Positions 36,901 through 44,625 of a DNA stretch of 64,000 bases are shown here, in pieces (position 1 is the stretch's first letter; the number at the start of each line of letters is the position of its first letter). Both the position numbers and the translations under genes were made by a program. The stretch comes from Ancylobacter pratisalsi. GTDB taxonomy: Bacteria; Pseudomonadota; Alphaproteobacteria; Rhizobiales; Xanthobacteraceae. Below the pieces are notes generated by a model. It was not told the DNA's origin, made no database searches, and saw only the letters and a program-made list of their open reading frames with translations. The stretch covers positions 2,926,001-2,990,000 of the forward strand of contig NZ_CP048630.1 of the NCBI RefSeq assembly GCF_010669125.1. Reading direction: 5' to 3'.

Positions 36901-37905
36901 AAGGGACCTTGAGTTCCCCCACTTGCCTGTAGGCCGAGCAAGAGGGGCCATTGCGGCAGCGATCCTGATGGTGCCCGTTTCAACGCCGTCGGACAGGGTC
37001 GCAACGCCAAGCATGCATGAGGTCCGAACTGGCCCCTTCAATGGGCGCAGGTCACGCCATCTATGGCAGCGAGGGCGTTCTCGAGAGTGGCGACGGTCGG
37101 GCCTTCAGTCCATGTGGTTCCGCCATCGCCCCCGACCATGATGGCGATGAACGCCTCGCCGTCAGTGTTCGAGGGGCATGTTTCGCCACAACGAATGTGA
37201 AGCCCCACTCTTCTGTTTCGAGGGAGCGGAGCCCGAGGGCAAAGGGATCGAAGGCAGTGGGATTGTTCTGGGACCGGAGGTGCGCGCCGGCAGGGCCCGG
37301 TGGAATTCTACACTCTCGAGCACCGTAAATGGCGAGAGCTGTAGCCTCTTGACCTGCTGATGCATCTCGCGGGCCCGTCATCGACGGGAACGGAGTATGG
37401 GGCTTTCCTGCGGGTTCTGTTGGCACGCATCTTCCTCCCTGCATCCATTGGGTTCGCTGACACTCGACCGGTCACTGCAGCCGTGTAGGCGAATGGCTGG
37501 CATCAGACATGAGACCAGAATGGGCTTATGGCTAACGGCGGCCATTTCGGAGGTTTGGCAGGGTATTTTCGTTTCACCCGCAGATTACCGACATGCCGTC
37601 GCTCTTTGGATCGGCCGGTTCGTCGAACCTGCGCGACCGCTTAATCAAACGGCAATAACTGGGACTTTGCTGCCGTTCGGGAGGATGATAGCGAACGGTC
37701 GATTTCGGATGAAGCGGCCGTTCGCGCAGCGAGGAGTTGTACCCGAGGAACGAGCAGGTCCGGGCCGGCTGCCGACAGTCTGCGTTTTGCGTCCGAACTG
37801 GGTTTAGGCGGACGTTCCGCCTGCCACTCATACACGGACGCCCGCCGCCGCAATCCGCGTCGCCGATAGCCGCCGTCCGTTCAGCGCTACTGCCCGCATT
37901 TGCCT
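36901..37905. other. One-kilobase region without a recognised gene
   Basis: Open frames on both strands are short, rich in Arg/Pro/Ser, and look like chance frames in GC-rich DNA. The one possible exception is the small minus-strand frame at 37038-37208, listed separately. No repeats, tRNA or IS ends were recognised. Confidence 0.5.
37038..37208 (-). CDS. Possible small protein, 56 aa
   Basis: Reading from GTG 37208 the frame gives VGLHIRCGETCPSNTDGEAF, IAIMVGGDGGTTWTEGPTVA, TLENALAAIDGVTCAH. It looks more protein-like than other frames here (regular hydrophobic spacing, three Cys, no Arg/Pro excess). The ribosome site is weak (AGAAGA). It could be a remnant of a longer gene. No family recognised. 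Confidence 0.25.
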   Translation of the reverse strand: MGLHIRCGETCPSNTDGEAFIAIMVGGDGGTTWTEGPTVATLENALAAIDGVTCAH

Positions 37906-38304
37906 CTATCGAGATCCAAACCGAGCCTTAGTCGCATCCGTAAAAGGCATGAAGATGCTGACGGCCGAGCCTTCGGGATCGCGGACCTGGAAGGTGCGGT
38001 TTCCCCACGGCATCAGCTTGCGGTCGTGCACCAGCTCGGCCTTGCCGCTCAGGCGTTCGAAGGCGGCATCGAGATCCTCGACCATGAACTCTAGGATAGC
38101 GGTGCGATTGGCGCCCGGTTCGGCGCTCCCTTCAGCAAAAGCCGCGACCGTCTCCGCGCTGCCGACGGCAAGCGTCGCGCCCGGCGTGACGATCTCGGCA
38201 AACTGCGGCGCCAGCCAGTCGGCGGTTTGACCCGTTACCAACTCGTAGAAGGCGACCAGCGCCTTGATGTCGGAGGCGATGAGGCGGACAGAGGCGAACT
38301 TCAT
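37906..38304 (-). CDS. VOC-superfamily (glyoxalase/bleomycin-resistance-like) protein
   Basis: 132 aa, one VOC domain of two beta-alpha-beta-beta-beta modules: MKFASVRLIASDIKALVAFY at the start and NRTFQVRDPEGSAVSIFMP at the end. The family covers glyoxalases, dioxygenases and drug-binding proteins; no specific role is visible. Divergent from the WYL regulator gene with a perfect palindrome between them, so probably its target. Confidence 0.85.
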   Translation of the reverse strand: MKFASVRLIASDIKALVAFYELVTGQTADWLAPQFAEIVTPGATLAVGSAETVAAFAEGSAEPGANRTAILEFMVEDLDAAFERLSGKAELVHDRKLMPWGNRTFQVRDPEGSAVSIFMPFTDATKARFGSR

Positions 38305-38350
38305 ACTTATTTCCCGGTTGGTGGCTTGTATGCGCCGGCCCTGTACCGCA

Positions 38351-38380
38351 CTCCTGCTGACAGCGTGGTGTCAGCAGGAG
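38351..38380. promoter_or_regulatory. Perfect 12-bp-arm palindrome, probable WYL regulator operator
   Basis: CTCCTGCTGACA (38351-38362), spacer GCGTGG, TGTCAGCAGGAG (38369-38380). It lies 46 bases before the VOC start and its right end, AGGAG (38376-38380), is also the likely ribosome site for the GTG start at 38391. A bound regulator would control both genes, and a hairpin in the mRNA would hide the ribosome site. Core CTGACA-N6-TGTCAG is highly symmetric. Confidence 0.7.
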
Positions 38381-38390
38381 TCATCAGCCG

Positions 38391-39089
38391 GTGCGTCGTG
38401 CCGAACGCCTCTTTCAGATCATCCAGCTTCTTCGGCGATCGACGCGGCCCCTGACCGGCGCCGCCCTGGCCGCCGAACTGGAGGTTTCACTCCGCACCGT
38501 GTACCGCGACATCGCGGCCCTTATGGCGCAGCGGGTACCCATCACGGGTGAAGCAGGCTTCGGCTATCTGCTGGCAGCCGACTACGACATGCCGCCATTG
38601 ATGCTTACCGAGGCGGAGCTGGAGGCCATCGTGCTCGGCGCACAGTGGGTTAGCGGAAGCGGTGACCCGCTTCTCTCCTCTGCCGCGTGCGATGTTCTGG
38701 CGAAGATTGCCACGGTCATCCCCGCGCATCTGCGGCCATATGTCATGGCGCCGAGTACGGGTGTTCCACCGCGTCTCAACCCAATGGAGGAAGCCGTCGA
38801 CGCGGCAACGCTGCGCGATGCGATCCGTTCGCGATCGAAGCTGCTTCTCCACTATTGCGCGGAGGACGGTACTCGGACCGAGAGGACAGTATGGCCGGTC
38901 ATCTTGGGTTACTCGGATACCAACCGCATCCTGATCGCATGGTGTGAGCTGCGACAGGGGTTTCGCCACTTCCGTACTGATCGGATGGTCGCTGTCGAAA
39001 CCCTCGATCAACCCATTCCAGAGCCGAAATCGAACCTACATCGCCGTTGGGAGGCTTGGCGGGCTGCCGAACTCGGCAAAAGCCAGTAG
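38391..39089 (+). CDS. YafY-family HTH and WYL-domain regulator
   Basis: 232 aa from GTG 38391. HTH_11 domain MRRAERLFQIIQLLRRSTRP, LTGAALAAELEVSLRTVYRD, then a WYL domain from about 135 (RSRSKLLLHYCAEDGTRTER, ending in ILIAWCELRQGFRHFR). YafY-type regulators often sit next to a VOC gene, as here, and usually act on that divergent promoter. Confidence 0.9.
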   Translation: MRRAERLFQIIQLLRRSTRPLTGAALAAELEVSLRTVYRDIAALMAQRVPITGEAGFGYLLAADYDMPPLMLTEAELEAIVLGAQWVSGSGDPLLSSAACDVLAKIATVIPAHLRPYVMAPSTGVPPRLNPMEEAVDAATLRDAIRSRSKLLLHYCAEDGTRTERTVWPVILGYSDTNRILIAWCELRQGFRHFRTDRMVAVETLDQPIPEPKSNLHRRWEAWRAAELGKSQ

Positions 39090-39419
39090 TGGATTTTCGT
39101 ACTGTCGTTTTTCAAGGGCAGCTATCCCGGCCTGCCACCCCAAAACGGCCCTTCTGCTCACCACCCCGTTTCTCGGACCTAGACGGAGATCGCCAGCGCC
39201 GCATAGCTGCCGGTCCGCTTTTGCCCCATAGCGGTGGTTCGGGGCGTCCGCTTACCGGTGGCTAGCGCCTCATCTCACCACTCCCCGCCGATATAGGTTT
39301 GGATCGAGTCATGAGGAAATACTTAGGGTGTTAATTGTTTATAGATACATTAAATAGTTCAATTTTTGATCAAATATAAGCAGATACATTCGTATATATT
39401 AAAAGTACTTTACTGTGTT
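39090..39419. other. Intergenic region, AT-rich in the second half
   Basis: No gene seen. 39300-39420 is clearly AT-rich compared with the surroundings and lies between convergent genes. No terminator hairpin with a T run was recognised. Confidence 0.5.
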
Positions 39420-39941
39420 CTAAATGGAATCCGTCAGGCGGCGATAACTGCCCTGCCAATACACAAGAGGATCCTGTGCGTCGTAGGCCTTCACGGCTCG
39501 TACGAGGCCGATGAGAATGGCGTGCGAGCGATGGGCGATGACCTCCTCCAGCGCGCAGTCGAAGGCCACCATGGCATCCTCCGGCAGCCAGACACCGCTT
39601 GGCTGGTGCGACCAGCGCGCACCGTCATAGCGCGCGCCGCCCTTGCGCCCATCGAAGCCGGAGAATGCCTCTGCGACATGCCGATGGCCTCCGGCCAGGA
39701 TGTTCACCCCGAAACAGGGGGAGGCCTCGATGGCGGACCAGGAGGACGATGATTTGTTCAGGGAGACCAGCAGGGTCGGACCGTCGGCGGACAGCGCGGT
39801 GACCGAGGTTGCCGTGAAGCCGGTACTGTCCGCGCCATCGCCCACCGTTATGACGCAGACATGGCCGGCCAGCAGGCGCATGGCCTGCCGGAACCGACGT
39901 GAATCCACAGACCCCGGCGCCGCGTCAGCAAGGCTGTTCAT
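39420..39941 (-). CDS. Flavin reductase (FMN, HpaC/NtaB-like)
   Basis: 173 aa. Split-barrel flavin reductase domain: FRQAMRLLAGHVCVITVGDG at the start, GFTATSVTALSADGPTLLVS, then FGVNILAGGHRHVAEAFSG. Supplies reduced FMN to a partner monooxygenase. It starts 5 bases after the stop of the NtaA-type monooxygenase gene, the classic two-component arrangement. Confidence 0.9.
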   Translation of the reverse strand: MNSLADAAPGSVDSRRFRQAMRLLAGHVCVITVGDGADSTGFTATSVTALSADGPTLLVSLNKSSSSWSAIEASPCFGVNILAGGHRHVAEAFSGFDGRKGGARYDGARWSHQPSGVWLPEDAMVAFDCALEEVIAHRSHAILIGLVRAVKAYDAQDPLVYWQGSYRRLTDSI

Positions 39942-39946
39942 CGCGA

Positions 39947-41311
39947 TCAGGCGGAATGCGGGTTCAAACGACGCCTCGCGGTGTAGCGGTTCTCGGGCAT
40001 GGAAATGCCGAGGTTCTCTCGCAGCGTGGCACCCTCATAGTCCTCACGGAACAGGCCACGGCGGCGCAATTCCGGCAAGACCAGCTTCACGAAGTCGTCG
40101 AGGCTCGCCGGCAGTGTGGGGAACATCAGGATGAACCCGTCCGCGGCGCGGGTCTCGAACCATTCCTCCATGAAATCGGCGATCTCGGTGGGCGTGCCGG
40201 TGATGCCGTTGCCGGTGTGCTTCTCGGCATAGTGCCGCACCAGTTCACCGACGGTCCGGCCTTGCTTCACGAAATCGACCAGCTCTTCGAACATCGCCTT
40301 GGAGCCCTTCGGCGATTCCGGCAGGCGCTCCATCGGGAAGGGCTTGTCGAGCGGCACGCCCGAGAGGTCGGCTTCAAGGAATTCGCCGAGCATTAAGAGG
40401 CCGACATCGGGGTGCAACTGGTCGATCAGGAAATCGACCTTGGCCTGCGCCTCCGCACGGGTTTCGCCAACATTGATGACGACACCGGGCATGATCTTCA
40501 GATCGTCCGGGTTGCGGCCGAAGGCGGGCATCCGCCCTTTGACGTTTTGGTAGAAGGCGCGATTGCGGTCGATATTGGAGGCGAGCGAGAAGACGATCTC
40601 GGCGGTACGGGCGGCAAGCTGCATGCCCGCTTCCGAGGCGCCGGCCTGCGCGATGACGGGCCGGCCCTGCGCGGACGGGGCGATATTGAGCGGGCCGCGC
40701 ACCTGGAAATGGCTGCCCTTGTGGTTCAGCGTGTGAACCTTGTCCTTGTCGTAATAGACCCCGCTTGCCCGATCGAGCACCAGCGCGTCGCGCTCGAAGG
40801 AATCCCACAGGCCAAAAACCACGTCGACGAACTCGGCGCCGCGCGCGTAGCGAATTGCATGCGGGTCGAGGCCCTCGCGGTTGAAATTGTAGCCGGTCTC
40901 GTCGTGATCCGACGTGACGACGTTCCAGCAGGCCCGCCCCTTGCTGAGCTGGTCGATGGAGGCGAAGATACGCGCGACGTTGAACGGCTCATAATAGCTG
41001 GTCGAGACGGTCGCCACGAGGCCGAGGCGCTCTGTCGCGACCGCAAGTGCGGAAATCAGCGAGAGCGGCTCGAAGCGGTTGGCCTTGGTCGGGCTCCGCG
41101 CCAGCGCGTCGGGGTCGCCCACGCCAGCGGCCGGCGAATCGGCCAGGAACATGAAATCGAATTTCGCCGCTTCCGATTTCTTGGCGATGTCGCGAAAATG
41201 TTCGAATTCATTGGCCGCATGGACGTCGCTGGCCGGATGTCGCCAAGCAGCGGGATGAAAACCATAGGTATAACAGAACGTTCCGAGCTTGATCTTGTCG
41301 GCTCTGGCCAT
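39947..41311 (-). CDS. FMNH2-dependent monooxygenase, NtaA/SnaA/DszA family
   Basis: 454-aa bacterial-luciferase-like TIM barrel. Typical segments: LGTFCYTYGFHPAAWRHP, FDFMFLADSPA, RFEPLSLISALAVATERLGL, STSYYEPFNVARIFASID, RACWNVVTSDHDETGYNF and PVIAQAGASEAGMQLAA. The family oxidises chelators (NTA, EDTA), dibenzothiophene sulfone and sulfur compounds using FMNH2 and oxygen; the substrate here is not evident. Start at 41311 chosen over the upstream open frame by family length. The reductase is next downstream, a LysR gene is upstream on the same strand. Confidence 0.9.
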   Translation of the reverse strand: MARADKIKLGTFCYTYGFHPAAWRHPASDVHAANEFEHFRDIAKKSEAAKFDFMFLADSPAAGVGDPDALARSPTKANRFEPLSLISALAVATERLGLVATVSTSYYEPFNVARIFASIDQLSKGRACWNVVTSDHDETGYNFNREGLDPHAIRYARGAEFVDVVFGLWDSFERDALVLDRASGVYYDKDKVHTLNHKGSHFQVRGPLNIAPSAQGRPVIAQAGASEAGMQLAARTAEIVFSLASNIDRNRAFYQNVKGRMPAFGRNPDDLKIMPGVVINVGETRAEAQAKVDFLIDQLHPDVGLLMLGEFLEADLSGVPLDKPFPMERLPESPKGSKAMFEELVDFVKQGRTVGELVRHYAEKHTGNGITGTPTEIADFMEEWFETRAADGFILMFPTLPASLDDFVKLVLPELRRRGLFREDYEGATLRENLGISMPENRYTARRRLNPHSA

Positions 41312-41460
41312 CGATAGTCCCTCTGCGTGCTTACCGCGCACTTCTTGCCGGGACCGACGATATGGCTAGGCGTAGGGACCGACAATCCAATGAAAGCTGG
41401 GGTTTGGTTTAGTAAATCTAAAATAGGATCTCCGTCTCGGACGTCCGGCGGTCGGCGCCT

Positions 41461-42381
41461 TCAGCCTTTTCCTGCGCCATAGGCCTCGTCCTGCGCCTTG
41501 CCGAGCGCGGTGAGCCAGCGGTGAAAGGTGCGACTGTGCGGTTTCTCGAACGCCGACGCCGACCAGGCCAAATAGTAGGGCTCGGGCATGCGCATGCGAA
41601 TGTCGAAGGGCACGATCAACCGTCCCGCCGCGATATCGTCAGATACCATGGAGAATTGCCCCAGTGCGCATCCCTTGCCATACAGCGTGGCATCGAGAGC
41701 CGCATTGGAGAAGGAGAAGGTCATGTGCGGCACGACCTCCCCCATCTCCAGCCCGACATGCTGGCTCCATTGGGTCCAGTTCGGCGATTGGCCCGCGGGA
41801 TTGGGCCATTCAATGCCGATCAGCGGCAGGAGGTGAAGCAACTCGGCAGGGGTACGCGGGGCGCCGTCGCGCAACAGTTGAGGCGCACACACCGGAACGA
41901 CGTAATCGGTGAAAAGCACGGCGGTCTGGGCATGCCGGGTGGCATTCGGGCCATAAGTGACCCGGTAGTCGATGTCCTCGCGATCGAGGTCCGGCTCGGC
42001 GGCGTCGCCGATCAATCGGACCTTCGCCTTCTTGTTCTGTCCCTGCCAGTCGAAAACCTTGGGTCCAAGCCATTTGGTGGCGAGCGACCGCAGGCTGCTT
42101 ACGGTTAGGACCGCATTCGACTTGGCCGCGCGAATGATGTCCTGCGCTCCCCGCAATGCACCGAAACCCGTAGAAAGCTGCGCGTGATAGCTATGCCCGA
42201 GCAGGGTGAGGCGCACCGAATTGCCATGGCGATGCACCAGCTTCACGCCCAAAACACCTTCGAGATTGCGGATATGCTGGCTGATCGCGCCCGTCGTAAC
42301 CCCAAGCGCGGCCGCCGCGTCGGTCATGCTGCCGGTGCGCCCGAACAGTTCGAATGCCAGCATGGCGCGAAGGTGGGGCAA
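41461..42381 (-). CDS. LysR-family regulator, 5' end cut at a rearrangement junction
   Basis: 306 aa from TTG 42381. [43 protein letters not shown], then a GcvA-like effector domain. Related proteins start a few residues earlier with an ATG; here the sequence beyond 42381 belongs to an ABC ATPase on the other strand. So the original start and promoter are gone; the TTG may or may not be used. Same strand as the monooxygenase pair, which may have been its target. Confidence 0.75.
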   Translation of the reverse strand: MPHLRAMLAFELFGRTGSMTDAAAALGVTTGAISQHIRNLEGVLGVKLVHRHGNSVRLTLLGHSYHAQLSTGFGALRGAQDIIRAAKSNAVLTVSSLRSLATKWLGPKVFDWQGQNKKAKVRLIGDAAEPDLDREDIDYRVTYGPNATRHAQTAVLFTDYVVPVCAPQLLRDGAPRTPAELLHLLPLIGIEWPNPAGQSPNWTQWSQHVGLEMGEVVPHMTFSFSNAALDATLYGKGCALGQFSMVSDDIAAGRLIVPFDIRMRMPEPYYLAWSASAFEKPHSRTFHRWLTALGKAQDEAYGAGKG

Positions 42382-42724
42382 ATCCTATCCGGCGAACCTG
42401 TCCGGCGGTCAGCAGCAGCGTGTCGCCATCGCCCGCGCGCTGGCGATGGAGCCGCATCTCATGCTGTTCGACGAGCCGACCTCCGCGCTCGATCCCGAAC
42501 TGGTCGGCGAAGTTCTCCAGGTCATGCGAACCCTCGCCAATGAGGGCATGACGATGGTGGTTGTTACCCATGAGATGGGGTTCGCGGCGGGCGCTGCCGA
42601 CAAGATCGCCTTTCTCGACAAAGGCCGCATCGTCCAGTGCGGCCCGCCCGACATCCTGCGCAAAAGCGACGAGCCGAGGCTGCGGCAATTCCTGCAGACC
42701 TATCACGAGCGCAACGACTTCTAG
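42380..42724 (+). pseudogene. C-terminal fragment of an amino-acid ABC ATPase
   Basis: 114 residues starting [20 protein letters not shown], then Walker [15 protein letters not shown]-loop [10 protein letters not shown] and the normal C-terminus. Walker A and Q-loop are absent because the reading starts at the junction with the LysR gene. It cannot bind ATP normally. The next gene head begins 14 bases after its stop, as in an operon. Confidence 0.88.
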
Positions 42725-42738
42725 AGTGGCCTAATCTC

Positions 42739-43020
42739 ATGCCCTACCCACACGTGCAGATAAGCGACGTCATCCTTCGCGATGGGTTGCAACTCGTACG
42801 CTCGGTCCTTCCGACGGAGGACAAAAAGCGCATCGTCGATGGCCTCTACGGGGCCGGGCTGCGTCATCTCGATATCACCAGTTTCGTGCCGCCGGCGCGC
42901 TTCCCGCAATTCGCCGATGCGTCCGATATCGTCGCCCATGCCCGCCGCTACGCCGACCTCGACCTGTCGGCCTTCGCGCCAAACCCTAAAGGCGCCGAGC
43001 GCGCCGCTGCGCTCGGCGTG
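42739..43020 (+). pseudogene. N-terminal fragment of an HMG-CoA lyase-like enzyme, fused in frame to an RND fragment
   Basis: From ATG 42739 the first 90 or so residues match hydroxymethylglutaryl-CoA lyase/DRE-TIM enzymes: ISDVILRDGLQLVRSVLPTE with the catalytic Arg-Asp, GLRHLDITSFVPPARFPQFA and LSAFAPNPKGAERAAALGV. The frame then runs without a stop into RND-transporter sequence. The catalytic Cys loop and the rest of the barrel are missing. Confidence 0.82.
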
Positions 43021-43959
43021 ACATCCGAGGCAATTTCCGAGGCGGTCAGGGTGGCAACGAACGGCGATTATTCAGCGTCGATGGCAAAGCTGAACCTGAC
43101 GCAGCGGAAGGTGGCGATCCGGGTGCGGCTTGACCCCGAAAATAGTGCGACACTGGACGATATCGCAAATCGACGGGTGGCTGGCACCAATGGCAGCGTC
43201 GATCTCGGCTCGATCGCGGACATCCGGATCGGCAGCAGCCCGTCCGAGATCAACCGCATCGACCGGTCGCGCAACATCACTTTGTCGATCGAACTCAACG
43301 GTCGAGCGCTCGGTGACGTCAACGGCGAAGCGCAGGCGCTGCCTGCCCTCAAAGAACTGCCGCAGGAAGGTCCGGCGGATCGAGCAGGGAGAATTGCAGC
43401 GAAGCTCGGAGCTGTTCGAGAGCTTCGGCATCGTCATGGCTATCGGTGTACTCTGCATCTACGCTGTGCCGGTACGGCTATTCCACGATCTCCTGCAGCC
43501 CGTGACGATCCTGATGGCGCTGCCGCTGTCTCTCGGGGGCGCCCTGCTGCCGCTCGTCCTCACCGGCGCCAGCTTCTCGATACCCGCGGTCATCGGGCTG
43601 CTCATGCTGATGGGCGTGGTGACGAAGAACTCCGTTCTGCTGGTTGAGTACGCGATCATGGCGCGCCGAGGTGGCATGCCCCGGTTTGAAGCACTTGTAG
43701 ACGCGTGTCACAAACGAGCGCGGCCGATCGCCATGACCACCATCGCGATGGGCGGTGGCTGCTGCCAGTGGCATTGAGTCTGAGCGGTGGCGTGTCCAGC
43801 TTCCGCCAGCCTTTGGCCATCGTCGTGATCGGCGGGCTGCTGGCCTCGGCATTCCTCGGTCTCCTCGTCAATCCCGTCATATTCACATTTGTCGTCGACT
43901 CCCCTTCTCTCCTCAAACGACCGTTTCGCACGAAAAACCAAGCGAAAACAATTCGCTAA
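42990..43959 (+). pseudogene. C-terminal half of an RND efflux transporter, frameshifted
   Basis: Begins around GVTSEAISEAVRVATNGDYS, then KLNLTQRKVAIRVRLDPENS, SIADIRIGSSPSEINRIDRS, a periplasmic domain of an HAE1 pump. Near 43372 one extra base shifts the frame to VRRIEQGELQRSSELFESFG, helices LMALPLSLGGALLPLVLTG and VIGLLMLMGVVTKNSVLLVE. Near 43760 a second shift leads to VALSLSGGVSSFRQPLAIVV. About half a transporter, dead by two frameshifts. Distinct from the intact pump at 21825. Confidence 0.85.
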
Positions 43960-44625
43960 CAATCAAAAACGAGCGTCAATCCTATTTACTATAAGAAACA
44001 AGAAGAAACACAACGCATTTAATTGTAACTACCAAGTTGTCGATTCCAATTTATATTTAGTTTGTCTGATGAAGGCGCAACCTCGTCAGGCTTGGCTGGA
44101 GCGCCGAGACAAGACTTCACCGGTCAACAGGCGCTCCAGCCGCTCGTGCCTATCTGACGCAATCACGAAGTGAGGACTCATGCCGGCAGGTGCCGGAGAG
44201 TCGTTGATGGGTGGGCTTTGCGGCCTATCGCCGATCTCGCCGAGCACGTGACCTTCGTTGCCTCCCTCGTCTCATCGAAGCTCATGATCCAGGTGCCCTG
44301 CCGCTCTACTCAATACTGCCGTTGAATAAACCGATGAAACCCGTGTCGGCCGGCTTGCCGGTCCGGGCATGCACGCGCCTCGCACGTCTGGCGAGCCCGC
44401 CGGTCGAGGCCCCGAGACGTGAATTCCGAGGCTGAATCGGCCTGCACGCCACACGTGAAAAGCCACCCCATCCCATCGCGTACGCAAAACGTTGCATTAC
44501 AGAAATTTTAGGAAACAGAAAGGCGACAAGATAGACAAATTTCGACCGCAATATATCGATTATAATATTAATAGAATGAATACATATAATTCATATGTAT
44601 TACGTTCGATGACAAGTGGCATAAG
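43960..44625. other. Intergenic region with AT-rich patches upstream of bamA
   Basis: No gene recognised in about 665 bases. 43930-44060 and 44500-44625 are AT-rich; the part between is GC-rich with only chance frames. The last patch holds the palindrome at 44579-44601. Confidence 0.5.
44579..44601. promoter_or_regulatory. Palindrome 25 bases upstream of bamA
   Basis: AATACATAT (44579-44587), spacer AATTC, ATATGTATT (44593-44601): perfect 9-base arms in an AT-rich promoter region. It may be an operator for an unknown regulator, or a chance AT-rich palindrome. Confidence 0.4.

Noticed and set aside
36901..37905. Several 60-130-codon frames (for example plus 37017-37328, minus 37061-37444) as genes
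   Set aside because: Arg/Pro/Ser-rich chance frames with no ribosome site or domain; they overlap each other on both strands.
44060..44200. Minus-strand frame with RHERLERLLTGEVLSRRSS near 44090-44180
   Set aside because: Looks vaguely like a protein tail but is only about 30 codons and has no partner sequence around it.
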